From Bifidobacterium apousia (GTDB lineage: Bacteria; Actinomycetota; Actinomycetes; Actinomycetales; Bifidobacteriaceae), in contig NZ_VMHK01000001.1 of the NCBI RefSeq assembly GCF_007559275.1, positions 124,001-188,000 on the forward strand: a stretch of 64,000 nt of DNA. Direction: 5' to 3'. Below are positions 19,025 through 27,669 of the stretch, piece by piece. A model generated the notes under the pieces. It saw only the letters and a program-made list of their open reading frames with translations. It was not told the origin of the DNA and ran no database searches. Every line of letters begins with the position of its first letter. Position 1 is the stretch's first letter. The position numbers were made by a program, and so were the translations under genes.

Positions 19025-20719
19025 CTATGACTTCGCGGGTTTCGTTGAGGGTTCAGCATCTTTCGGTTGCTTTGCCTCACGGGCTTTCTTGTCTCCAGAG
19101 CGGGGGATGCCCAGAAGTTTGCGTGTCTCGGCAGCCAGCTTTTTCGGCGTCTTGCGGACCCCGCTCTCCTCGGCATCCTTGATGATGGTCTTCACGTCCA
19201 GGTCGGGATTGCGGTCCTGGGTGGCCACCAGGTCACGTGCTTCCTGCCGGTTGAGCACGGTGGGCAGGGTGCCGGGCATGGGGCGCCGGGCGGTCTCCGC
19301 CAGGAAGAGCACGGTGATCAGACCGCAGGTCGAGGTGAACATGATCCAGTAGGCGGGCGCCAGGGACTTGCCGGTCGCGGTCACCAGCCCCTCCATGATG
19401 ACGGGTGCGGTCCCGCCGAAGACCGCTACGGCCAGGTTGTATGACAGTCCCATGCCGCCGTAACGGGAGGCAGTGGGGAAGAGGGCCGGCAGGGTGGAGG
19501 CCAGGTTGGCCACGAAGAAGATGACCGGGATGGCCAGCAGAACCAGTCCGCCGAAGACGGCGCCCGTGGTCTCATGCTCCAACAGTCGGAAGGCCGGCAG
19601 GGACAGGCAGAGTCCAGTGAATGCCCCCATGAACAGCACCTTCTTGCGGCCAAAGCGGTCGGAGAGGGCTCCGGTGATGGGGATGCAGAAGGCCACCATG
19701 AGCAGGACCGGCAGGGAGAGCAGATTGGCCTGGGCCGTGTTGTAGTGCAGGGTGCCCGACAGGTAGGTGGGCATGTAGGCGGTCAGCGTGTAGCTCAGGG
19801 TGTTGGCTGCGGCCACTAGGATGAAGGCCATGAGCAGCTCCCGCCAGTAGCCCCGGATCAGATCCAAGAGGCTCTTGTGCTGGCTCTTGGTCTTCTCGTC
19901 GCTGGCATCCTGGGCCTGACGGAAGGCGGGGGTGTCCTGGACCTTGGCTCGGAAGTAGACCGCGATGGCAGCCAGCGGCAGGGCAATGATGAAGGGGATG
20001 CGCCAGCCCCAGGCCAGCATGGCCTGCGGGGAGATGGAGAACTCCAGCAGGGAGACCAAGGCTGCTCCGAAGGCGTAGCCCAGGTAGGATCCCACATCCA
20101 GCAGGGAGGCGAAGAAGCCGCGGTGCCGGTCCGGCGAGTATTCGGTGACCATGGTCGAGGCGCCCGCGTACTCGCCGCCTGTGGAGAAGCCCTGGATCAG
20201 CTTGAGCAGGATGAGCAGAATGGGCGCCAGGGGACCGACGACCGCATAGCTGGGCAGAAGGCCGATCAGCAGAGTGGCCGCGGACATGCTCAGCAGGGTG
20301 AAGGCCAGAATGCGCTGGCGGCCGATCTTGTCGCCCAGCTGGCCCAGGACCACGCCGCCCAAGGGCCGTGCGATGAAGGTGACGGCGAAAACGCCCAGGG
20401 AGAAGAGTCGCTGTACGGCATCAGATGCGTCGGACAGGAAGACACGGCCGATCGTCACTGCCAGGTAGCCGTAGACCCCCACGTCGTACCATTCCATGAA
20501 GTTGCCGACCACGGTGCCGGCGATGGCCCGCTTGAGGGTGGATCTGTCCACCACGTTGATGTCGGTCAGATGCAGGCGTTCGCTCCAGCCCCGGTGCGGC
20601 CGCTGGTTGCGCTTCTTGGCCTTGCGCTTAGCGATGGCTTTAGCCTTTTTGTCCTGCTTTTGCTTCTGCTTCTCGTCGGTACTGTATCCGTCAGTTGAAC
20701 TTGTGTCGATTTGTGCCAT
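19025..20719 (-). CDS. MFS transporter, metabolite:H+ symporter (ProP/ShiA-like)
   Basis: This 564-residue protein has about 12 membrane helices. The MHS subfamily blocks are clear: GNFMEWYDVGVYGYLA (about residue 72), FIARPLGGVVLGQLGDKIGRQ, GFSTGGEYAGASTMVTEYSPDRHRG and WGWRIPFI. Both termini are unusually charged: a Lys-rich N-terminal segment (about residues 17-40) and a C-terminal tail with KKAREAKQPKDAEPSTKP. Relatives carry proline/betaine, shikimate, citrate or other small metabolites with protons; the substrate is not decidable here. It appears monocistronic. Confidence 0.88.
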   Translation of the reverse strand: MAQIDTSSTDGYSTDEKQKQKQDKKAKAIAKRKAKKRNQRPHRGWSERLHLTDINVVDRSTLKRAIAGTVVGNFMEWYDVGVYGYLAVTIGRVFLSDASDAVQRLFSLGVFAVTFIARPLGGVVLGQLGDKIGRQRILAFTLLSMSAATLLIGLLPSYAVVGPLAPILLILLKLIQGFSTGGEYAGASTMVTEYSPDRHRGFFASLLDVGSYLGYAFGAALVSLLEFSISPQAMLAWGWRIPFIIALPLAAIAVYFRAKVQDTPAFRQAQDASDEKTKSQHKSLLDLIRGYWRELLMAFILVAAANTLSYTLTAYMPTYLSGTLHYNTAQANLLSLPVLLMVAFCIPITGALSDRFGRKKVLFMGAFTGLCLSLPAFRLLEHETTGAVFGGLVLLAIPVIFFVANLASTLPALFPTASRYGGMGLSYNLAVAVFGGTAPVIMEGLVTATGKSLAPAYWIMFTSTCGLITVLFLAETARRPMPGTLPTVLNRQEARDLVATQDRNPDLDVKTIIKDAEESGVRKTPKKLAAETRKLLGIPRSGDKKAREAKQPKDAEPSTKPAKS

Positions 20720-20990
20720 TATTCCTTCTCGGGCTCTGGGCCGTTATGCGGATCGAGTGTCTTTGTGTGCCTCAGTGGTCTCCTATCAAGTGTCTTTTGA
20801 AAAATGTCATAAACAGCCATTATAACACTTAGGTTATTTGCTGTTAGTTTGAGGGTAGACTGACATGCCTGTGCCAGGATAACGCCCTATAGTGGTTTAT
20901 CATGATTGTTCGATTGGCCAAGGCTGATCTGAGCGCCTACCTTGGCGTTGAATAGTCATCAGCGTTATTAAATGAATTAAAGGAAGAACC

Positions 20991-21044
20991 ATGCGACTCT
21001 TGCTATCAATGGTGATCAGAGCACACATTTTAGAAAATCAGTAG
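20991..21044 (+). other. Orphan 17-codon ORF with strong ribosome site
   Basis: AAAGGAAG lies 5-6 nt before an ATG that opens a 17-residue peptide (MRLLLSMVIRAHILENQ) ending in TAG. It lies in a 530-bp gap with no larger gene and is followed 50 nt later by a strong hairpin. It may be a leader peptide or the remaining 5' end of a deleted gene; I do not recognise it. Confidence 0.35.
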
Positions 21045-21097
21045 TAAGAATAAGAGCCATCTCTCATGATCGAGATTGTGGTTTTGCCTAATAGTGT

Positions 21098-21133
21098 GGC
21101 CCGGCGGATCCACTCAACGGGAGCCGCCGGGCC
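21098..21133 (+). terminator. GC-rich hairpin
   Basis: The perfect 10-bp arms GGCCCGGCGG and CCGCCGGGCC enclose a 16-nt loop. It follows the orphan ORF at 20991 and lies between a divergent MFS promoter and the convergent end of the next gene. It is terminator-like without a long T run. Confidence 0.6.
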
Positions 21134-21188
21134 TTGATGAATTCTTACTGAGTTTTAGCCCAACAGATGAGATATATGAGAACTATCT

Positions 21189-21217
21189 AATCTGGCCCTA
21201 TTGTATCGGGCCAGATT
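21189..21217. terminator. Terminator of the hydroxyacyl-CoA-dehydrogenase-like gene
   Basis: Perfect 10-bp arms AATCTGGCCC/GGGCCAGATT enclose a 9-nt loop. It starts 31 nt beyond the stop of the minus-strand gene at 21248 and can also function on the plus strand. Confidence 0.65.
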
Positions 21218-21247
21218 GTGTTGCATCTGGGCAATCAGTCAGTTGAA

Positions 21248-22141
21248 TCACGCCTTCAGGAAGTTGGGATCCTGGAATTCGGGATTCGGATAGTGGTAGA
21301 AGCCTTGTCCGGATTCTTGCCCCAGCTTACCTTCGTCGATCATGGCCTTGAGCTTCTCAAGCAAGGGCTTTGCTTGGGGGTTGTCGCCCTGGCGCTGGCT
21401 GATGATGTTGTAAGCAGTGCGCAGTCCGACCATATCGAAGATGGCAAAGGGTCCCTTGGGGGATCCCATGGCGATCATCCAGGTCTTGTCAATGGTTTCT
21501 GGGTCGGCTATGTCGTGGGCCCAAAGCATGCCGCCTGCACCCATGAAAGGCATCAGGAGTGAATTAAGCACGTAGCCTGGTTGTTCCTTGTGCAGCTCAA
21601 TAGGCACCATGCCGATTTCTTTAGCAAACTCTACGATTTCCTCGTATACTGCGGGATCGGTCTGGCTGCTGCCCATGATTTCCGCAGTGTTCATCAACCA
21701 AATCTGGTTGGCGAAGTGGAGGTTGAGGAATTTCTCAGGGCGACCAGTGTCTCCTGCGAAGGTGCTGGGCACATAGGTGGAGGAGTTGCTGGCGAAGATT
21801 GTCTTGTCGGGAGCAACCTTGGCCAGGCTGGTATAGAAGTCGTGCTTGATCGACGGCTTCTCAGGAATTGCTTCAATAACCAGGTCCGCATTGGCGACGG
21901 CAGCGTTGAGATCTGAGGTGAAAGTCAAGTTCTTCAGACCAGCATCGAATTGTTCGTCGGTTGCCTGGATATCCCGCTTATAGGAATCCCGCAGAGCGTT
22001 GACACGTTTCTCTGCTGCTGCCACTGCATCATCGTTAATGTCGTATACAGTGACTTTCTTCCCCTTAAAGGCCGTCTGATAGGCAATCTGGCTTCCTAGC
22101 ACGCCACCACCAGCGACGGTAACTTGCGTTATATTTGTCAT
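21248..22141 (-). CDS. 3-hydroxyacyl-CoA dehydrogenase family protein
   Basis: The 297-residue protein has an N-terminal Rossmann domain with GGGVLGSQIA (GxGxxG) at residues about 11-20, Asp at the end of the second strand (VYDIND), then the family blocks NADLVIEAIPE, SNSST and LHFANQI. The C-terminal helical domain starts near QPGYVLNSLLMPF. The Ser-His-Asn catalytic set of 3-hydroxyacyl/3-hydroxybutyryl-CoA dehydrogenases is present. The same family includes L-gulonate 3-dehydrogenase, and because a sorbitol-type dehydrogenase and an AraC regulator lie nearby, a sugar-acid or polyol substrate is as plausible as an acyl-CoA one. Confidence 0.82.
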   Translation of the reverse strand: MTNITQVTVAGGGVLGSQIAYQTAFKGKKVTVYDINDDAVAAAEKRVNALRDSYKRDIQATDEQFDAGLKNLTFTSDLNAAVANADLVIEAIPEKPSIKHDFYTSLAKVAPDKTIFASNSSTYVPSTFAGDTGRPEKFLNLHFANQIWLMNTAEIMGSSQTDPAVYEEIVEFAKEIGMVPIELHKEQPGYVLNSLLMPFMGAGGMLWAHDIADPETIDKTWMIAMGSPKGPFAIFDMVGLRTAYNIISQRQGDNPQAKPLLEKLKAMIDEGKLGQESGQGFYHYPNPEFQDPNFLKA

Positions 22142-22347
22142 GCGAAACTTCTTTCGTCATTGGTATCCACCGTCGGATACACACTTCAATCTTAATACAG
22201 CGCTGTTCTCATGAATCTGGTGGTTTTCGGCAGGAATGGCGTTTTTTGGCCAAAATAGACTGTTGACTCCAGACATAGGTGCTGATAATTTTGTATTATT
22301 TCTCACACTTTCAGCTAGCCTGAGCGGGCATAGGTCCATAGGTCGGA

Positions 22348-22743
22348 TCAGCAGATTTGGCAGAATTCAATGGTCTCCCTGTTGGGTCCATAGATGTTGA
22401 AGTACCGAATCCCCTTATCCCAGAAGGTAGGAATGGATTGAATACTGTCTTCCTTGATCTCCAGCCCTAAATCTTTCGCATTCTGGTAGGCGGCGTTGAT
22501 GTCTGGGGTGTCCAAGGCCCAGTGGTTGATAGCTCCCGTAGTCATTGGCGCCTCGTCGCCTTCCCATGTTTCGATGGTCAGATGCCCGTACCGAAGGAAG
22601 GCACAGCGGTTCTCTTTATTGGGGAATATTCCTGCTATTTCGAAACCGAGCTTGTTGGTGTAGAAATCAATTGTTTCGTCCAGATTCTTGGCGATCATAC
22701 CCGAGTGCTGGAGGTCTGTAGTGAATGAAGACATGGGCTGCAT
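22348..22743 (-). CDS. VOC (glyoxalase/bleomycin-resistance fold) family protein
   Basis: This 131-residue, single-domain protein has two beta-alpha-beta-beta-beta repeats: HSGMIAKNLDETIDFYTNKLGFEI starts the first and INHWALDTPDINAAYQNAKDLGLE the second, ending with NIYGPNRETIEFCQ. The metal ligands of the family (His in the first strand, Glu in the last) appear retained. I chose the ATG at 22743 because AAAGGAG is 6 nt upstream; a longer ORF begins at 22833 without a site. It lies between two dehydrogenase genes on the same strand. The substrate is unknown. Confidence 0.8.
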   Translation of the reverse strand: MQPMSSFTTDLQHSGMIAKNLDETIDFYTNKLGFEIAGIFPNKENRCAFLRYGHLTIETWEGDEAPMTTGAINHWALDTPDINAAYQNAKDLGLEIKEDSIQSIPTFWDKGIRYFNIYGPNRETIEFCQIC

Positions 22744-22913
22744 GGATTGCTCCTTTGAAAATCTGTGTGCAATGCTGGGCACGTTCCAGTTCAAGAATAG
22801 GTTGATGGTTATAGATTGCTGTTTGGCTTGCATAGAGGAATATGGATCGTCTCGAGATGACGGCTTAGGCAGAAGGTCCTCTGGTGAATTGTGCAGGGTT
22901 TTGCTGCCGCTCT

Positions 22914-23960
22914 TTAATGATTCTGAGGTACCTCGATCTGGATTTTGACGTCTTCGGGGTGACCCTCGGCAAATCTGTCGAAAGCCTCCTTGGCCTGCTC
23001 CATAGGATAGGTCCGGGAAACGAATGGTTTAAGCTCGATCTTGCCGGCGGCCACCATGTCTATTGCTTTCTGATAGACGTTGGCGTAGCGGAATACGTTT
23101 TCGATTCTAGTCTCGCGTGCTTGGACTTCCGTGACATCCATGGGTATCTTTCCGTCGGCAGGAATGCCAATGATAACAGTGGTGTTGCCAGGAGCTCCCA
23201 GTCTCCAAAGATCATCGTAGGACTTAAGGTTTCCTGAGGCTTCGAAAACCCGGTCTGCACCCCAGCCATCCGTTTCCTCCATGACTCTGTCGAGGAAGGA
23301 TTCCTCTTTCAAGTTAACAGGAACGACTCCTGGGATGCTGGCTGCCAGCTCGAGCTTATCCTGTGAAACATCGGAGATCAGTACTTTAGCGCATCCGCCT
23401 GCTATGGCTGATGCTGCTGTCAGGAGGCCGATTGTTCCAGCACCCGCTACGGCCCCAATGTCACCGGGTTTGATGCCAGCCTTAGTGGCAGCCCACATTC
23501 CCACTGACAGTGGTTCCATCAGGGCTCCGTCTTCGTAGGTTAGGTTGTCTGGTAATTTGTAGGTGAAGGCAGCCGGATGCACAATTTTCTCGCTCAGACA
23601 CCCATCTACAGGCGGAGTGGCGAAGAAGCGGACAGAAGGGTCAATATTATACAAACCGAGTTTTGCGGCCCTGGAGTACATATCAGGAATGCCCGGTTCC
23701 ATGGCTACTCTATCGCCAACCTGGAACCCCTTGACTCCTGGCCCTACCTCTAGAACCGTGCCAGAGGCCTCATGCCCAAGAATCATGGGCTTTTCAACCA
23801 CGTATTTTCCGACGCGTCCGTTCAGGTAATAGTGCACGTCAGATCCGCAAATGCCCACGGTATGGGGCGAAATCAGGAGCTCGCCAGAACCTGGGGCCGA
23901 AGGATCCGGTACTTCTCGAACGTTGATGACGCCTTTCTTTTCAAGGACGACAGCTTTCAT
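22914..23960 (-). CDS. Zinc-dependent polyol dehydrogenase (sorbitol/xylitol dehydrogenase-like)
   Basis: This 348-residue medium-chain dehydrogenase has catalytic zinc ligands in CGSDVHYY and GHEASG (Cys, His, Glu) and the NAD site GAVAGAGTIGLL. The block EPGIPDM...ATPPVDGCLSEKIVHPA is that of sorbitol dehydrogenase. The four-Cys structural zinc lobe is absent, as in mammalian sorbitol dehydrogenase. It should oxidise a polyol to a ketose with NAD+. The start at 23960 is chosen because AAAGGAG is 7 nt upstream, closer ATGs giving too little spacing. The divergent AraC gene is the likely regulator. Confidence 0.88.
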   Translation of the reverse strand: MKAVVLEKKGVINVREVPDPSAPGSGELLISPHTVGICGSDVHYYLNGRVGKYVVEKPMILGHEASGTVLEVGPGVKGFQVGDRVAMEPGIPDMYSRAAKLGLYNIDPSVRFFATPPVDGCLSEKIVHPAAFTYKLPDNLTYEDGALMEPLSVGMWAATKAGIKPGDIGAVAGAGTIGLLTAASAIAGGCAKVLISDVSQDKLELAASIPGVVPVNLKEESFLDRVMEETDGWGADRVFEASGNLKSYDDLWRLGAPGNTTVIIGIPADGKIPMDVTEVQARETRIENVFRYANVYQKAIDMVAAGKIELKPFVSRTYPMEQAKEAFDRFAEGHPEDVKIQIEVPQNH

Positions 23961-24177
23961 AATCATGCTCCTTTGCCAGAGTGAAAGTCTTGATGTCAAT
24001 GCAGCATCTGTGTGATTTCATCTTAAGGTCGACTAGGTGTGAGAAGAGGTGCTCTGATAACCACTTCTGATACTATTTTGATTCTTTGCCCTAGAATGAG
24101 CAGGATAGCCTTTGCTGCGTCCGAGCAGAGGCTATTGAAAGGCCGCTTTCCTGTACGCGTTGAAGTTGGGTAGGTAC

Positions 24178-25065
24178 ATGAGTCATAACATCATCGACCA
24201 AGGATCCTTGGAGGTCGTTGTGCCCAAGGGAAACGAGTCTATCCGATGGCTCGAACACGGGTATCCATCAACCTTGGCCAGGTGGCATTATCACCCTGAG
24301 ATAGAAATCCACCTGATTCGCGAGAGCATGGGGACCATGATGGCAGGTGACGGAATGGTTCCTTTTGCTCCAGGCCAAGTATCCCTCTTAGGCAGTAATG
24401 TTCCCCACAATTGGATTTCCGAGATTGGGCCGAATGAGAAAACGAGCATACCAAATCGTGATGTGGCTTGTCAGGTGCTTCCTAACCGGATCCAGGCCCT
24501 GGCGCAGATTTTTCCCGAGGCCATGCAAATACTGACTCTGCTGAGGCGGGGTGACCAAGCCATTGTGCTTCGTGGTCAATCCGCCGGTAGAGTGGCTTCT
24601 ATCTTGACCGCCATGGGTGCGCACCACGACTTGGATCGGCTCATCGACCTTCTTGAAATCTTCCGCATCTTTGTACAGGCTCCACGAGGGGAGTGGACAA
24701 CGGTAGTCACACCGGGCTACCAGCCTGAGGCGTCGCCGGGAATGGCGGAACGAGTCAACCAGGCCCTTGCTTATATAAAGGCCCATATCGGAGACTGTAT
24801 CACCCTGGAGGATGTGGCAGCCCAGGTGGCTATGGACCCGTCGTCGTTTTCACGGTTTTTTAAAAGGGCCGCAGGGATTAATTTTTCAGAAATGGTCTGT
24901 CGTTTGAGAACAGCTCGTGCTTCGCTCCTTTTGGTCACCACAGATCTGCCTATTGCACAGGTTAGGGTCATGAGCGGATTCAGGAACGCGGCTAACTTCA
25001 ATCGTCGCTTCAAGATGGAAACAGGTACCACTCCGCGCGCATATCGGCAGGCGCATTACCATTAG
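24178..25065 (+). CDS. AraC-family transcriptional regulator
   Basis: The 295-residue protein begins with a cupin-like sensor domain (WHYHPEIEIHLIRESMGTMMAGDG). It ends with the two AraC helix-turn-helix motifs: ITLEDVAAQVAMDPSSFSRFFK near residue 210 and LPIAQVRVMSGFRNAANFNRRFK near residue 260, closing with TTPRAYRQ. It is divergent from the sorbitol-dehydrogenase-like gene across a 217-bp promoter region and probably activates that cluster in response to a sugar or polyol. The start is uncertain: the ATG at 24178 has a weak site, and a TTG at 24160 is in frame. Confidence 0.88.
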   Translation: MSHNIIDQGSLEVVVPKGNESIRWLEHGYPSTLARWHYHPEIEIHLIRESMGTMMAGDGMVPFAPGQVSLLGSNVPHNWISEIGPNEKTSIPNRDVACQVLPNRIQALAQIFPEAMQILTLLRRGDQAIVLRGQSAGRVASILTAMGAHHDLDRLIDLLEIFRIFVQAPRGEWTTVVTPGYQPEASPGMAERVNQALAYIKAHIGDCITLEDVAAQVAMDPSSFSRFFKRAAGINFSEMVCRLRTARASLLLVTTDLPIAQVRVMSGFRNAANFNRRFKMETGTTPRAYRQAHYH

Positions 25066-25459
25066 ATCCAGTTGACTGCCTTGTGGGCGATTGCATCCGA
25101 TCTGTTTCTGCCTTGATTTTCTATCGTCACCGAGTATAAGGCTGGTGAAGGAATCCCTTGGATCAAGCTCAGTATAAAAGCATAGGTAGCGTTTTTTTTT
25201 AAGATTCGCCGAGATGTCGCAGTCGGTATTCATGCCGGTAAGGAAAGTTGTTTTTTGATATGCTACATTAAGCCGTTGAATACGACCTCTTGATTGAGAG
25301 TCGGATATTGGTCTTGAATTTATTTCAACGCCTCTGACGTCGAATCGGTTAGGATAACAGCGTGGTCACGTGGCATGCGTTGTTGACCAGAGCAAGCTGC
25401 ATTCACAACCGTTAACCGATAAGGTCGGGAGCCCGCAACAATATTTGGCAGTAGCGCTG
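25066..25459. other. Intergenic stretch without a recognised gene
   Basis: This 394-bp gap between the convergent AraC and LacI-kinase genes contains a run of nine T at 25192-25200 with only a weak preceding stem, which may act as a terminator for the AraC gene. I see no ORF with a ribosome site. Confidence 0.5.
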
Positions 25460-27331
25460 TTAAGCCAATAGGGACTTTAGCTGTCTCCTGCTGATCAGAG
25501 AAGGAATGGCACCTTCGTGAGCAACGCTGAAACCTGCAGCAAGGTTGGCTATGCGCACGGCTTCTTCCAGAGTGCGGTTCTCCAAGAGGCAGGCTGCAAG
25601 ACAACTGATGAACGCATCGCCTGCGCCCGTATCATCGATGACTCGGGTTTGCTCTGCTGGGAAGTGCTTATGGTTGTTCTCGGTAACTAGAACGCAGCCT
25701 TGATCGGCCAGCGTGACTATCACAGTTCCCACGCCTTTTGATATGGAGTATTGTGCCTTCTCGACGATAGAACCTGGTTGCGGAAACAGTGTCTCGATTT
25801 CATTTTGATTGGGAACAAGAATATCGATTAAATTAAGAATATTATCGGGAAGATGTGAGCATGATGAGGGTTTTAGAATCGTGATGGCGTGATGTTTTTT
25901 CGCCATCATGCAGGCTTCTTTAACTGCCTCGAGCGGGATTTCAGTTTGTATTAAGCAGTAGGCTGTGTTGCTGAAGATATGCTCTCTTCCATCAATATCG
26001 TCAGGCGCTAAAGTGCTATTGGCTCCCGATACCAGGGAAATCATCGATTCGCCGTTGTTGTCGACAAAGATATAGGCTTTGCCGGTATCGGTTCTTTTGA
26101 TTCGCATTACACCTGTGGTGTCAACATGAAATCTATTCATGGCCTGGTAGATGAAGTCGGCCGAGATGTCATTGCCTACGTTGCCGATCAAAGAGACATG
26201 ATGTCCTAGCTTTGCTACACCTACGGCTTGGTTGGTGGCTTTGCCGCCAGGCGTTGAGGCGAAGTTGCGTGTCGTGACAGTCATTCCAGGCTTAGGCAGT
26301 GTCGGCGTAGCAAGATATGTGTCAACGTTGATGCTGCCGATCACGACAATCTTCTTATGCCGCATGTTAGGCGGCTGGCTTATGGTGTGTTCATTGTCCA
26401 GGATGAAAAGGTGTTTGAATTCTGTCTGTTCGGCTTTATTGTGTTCGATTGTGTTGATCAGTCTGGAGCACAGATGAGTTCCAAAGTCCGCGTTCCTCAT
26501 GTTGTAGGAGGATATTTCTGGTATGCCCGGATAATGCAGGGGTTCATCGGAATCGTTTCTGAGGGTGACCAGTGAAAAATCCTGAGGAAGGCGGTAATGA
26601 AGGGATTGCGCATACTGTTGCAGCTCCACGGCATGCCGGTAGTGTGACGCGACGACACCTGTGACGTGGCGGTTTTCCATGACTGTGGTCAGGTTATCGT
26701 CAATATCGTAGAACACCATATCGTTGTGGAAGGCAATGTTGTTCTCGAAAAGGCAGCGACGGTATCCTCTCAGGAAGCTTTGAGTCCGTCTGCCAGGAGA
26801 TAGAAGACAGGCGATGTTGCTATGGTTTCGATCCATGAGTTCCTGCGTCAGGTTATATGCCGCTTCTTCATATGGAAGCAGTGCAGATCGATCGTCGCCT
26901 AGAGGGCCAATGATGAGCTCGGGAATTTTTTTCGCTGTGATGGTTTTATTGAGTTTTAGGCTGCTTTTATCAATCGGCTCCCAGATTATCCCGTCCACAC
27001 GGTGCTCGATCGCAGCCTGAATATTCTGTTCTTCCTGCTCGTGGCTCGAGTAGCTGTTGAATACCAGTGTTCCATAGCCGCTTGCCTGCGCTTGCTGAAT
27101 GATGCCATCCAGAGTTGAGTCAAGGGAGATGGAGGAACTCAGCAGCACGCCGATGCGCCAGCTGGTCGTATTGGGCTTAGACGACGCGTAGGGGGTATAG
27201 TGATATTTTTTTACTAAATCAAGTACTTTATTCCGTGTCGCTTCTGTGATACTCGAGTCTTTATGATTGACAATTTTTGAAACCGTTGAAGTGGAGACGC
27301 CTGCAAGTTTGGCAATGTCCTTAATATTCAT
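25460..27331 (-). CDS. LacI-type regulator fused to a ribokinase-like (PfkB) kinase
   Basis: This is a single 623-residue open frame. Residues 1-50 are a LacI helix-turn-helix (IKDIAKLAGVSTSTVSKIVNHKD), about 57-320 the periplasmic-binding-like effector domain, and 323-623 a complete ribokinase-family domain. The kinase part contains VIGSINVD, the GGKATNQAVGVAKLG substrate block and the DDTGAGDAF catalytic/anion-hole motif near the C-terminus. No ribosome site precedes the internal Met323, so both parts are made as one chain. It is divergent from the ECF/nucleoside-hydrolase operon and probably represses it. The kinase domain might phosphorylate the released pentose or act as a sensor; this is inference. 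Confidence 0.88.
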   Translation of the reverse strand: MNIKDIAKLAGVSTSTVSKIVNHKDSSITEATRNKVLDLVKKYHYTPYASSKPNTTSWRIGVLLSSSISLDSTLDGIIQQAQASGYGTLVFNSYSSHEQEEQNIQAAIEHRVDGIIWEPIDKSSLKLNKTITAKKIPELIIGPLGDDRSALLPYEEAAYNLTQELMDRNHSNIACLLSPGRRTQSFLRGYRRCLFENNIAFHNDMVFYDIDDNLTTVMENRHVTGVVASHYRHAVELQQYAQSLHYRLPQDFSLVTLRNDSDEPLHYPGIPEISSYNMRNADFGTHLCSRLINTIEHNKAEQTEFKHLFILDNEHTISQPPNMRHKKIVVIGSINVDTYLATPTLPKPGMTVTTRNFASTPGGKATNQAVGVAKLGHHVSLIGNVGNDISADFIYQAMNRFHVDTTGVMRIKRTDTGKAYIFVDNNGESMISLVSGANSTLAPDDIDGREHIFSNTAYCLIQTEIPLEAVKEACMMAKKHHAITILKPSSCSHLPDNILNLIDILVPNQNEIETLFPQPGSIVEKAQYSISKGVGTVIVTLADQGCVLVTENNHKHFPAEQTRVIDDTGAGDAFISCLAACLLENRTLEEAVRIANLAAGFSVAHEGAIPSLISRRQLKSLLA

Positions 27332-27528
27332 GGATCTCCTTGCCTAATCTTGTACTCCTGCGCCTTGCGTGGTCGTTATCAGCAAATGCTGCCGCATCTG
27401 GATGGACTCTCAGTTTACTCGGACACTCGCACCAGTTTTATTATCGCTGTCTTGCCGAGCCGGTCGGTAGTTTGCGTGGAAGGTTTACCTGTCAGCATGT
27501 CGTCGCTTCTGGATTGGGCCTTCCGAAT

Positions 27529-27557
27529 TTGACACACGTTTTGACGGCTGATAGTCT
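27529..27557 (+). promoter_or_regulatory. Promoter of the ECF/nucleoside-hydrolase operon
   Basis: TTGACA (27529-27534), a 17-bp spacer and TAGTCT (27552-27557) form a good sigma-70-type promoter about 110 bp upstream of the first gene. Downstream lies an imperfect inverted repeat around ATTTTAGGAAAAT (about 27574-27586) that could bind the divergent LacI-type protein. Confidence 0.55.
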
Positions 27558-27669
27558 CTCTGACTGAGAAAACATTTTAGGAAAATCATTTCCCAAGATA
27601 CGCAAGTTAGATGACTTGAGACATTGATTACCTGGAAAGACAAGTAGTCAAGGACCAAAGGTGGCGCAG

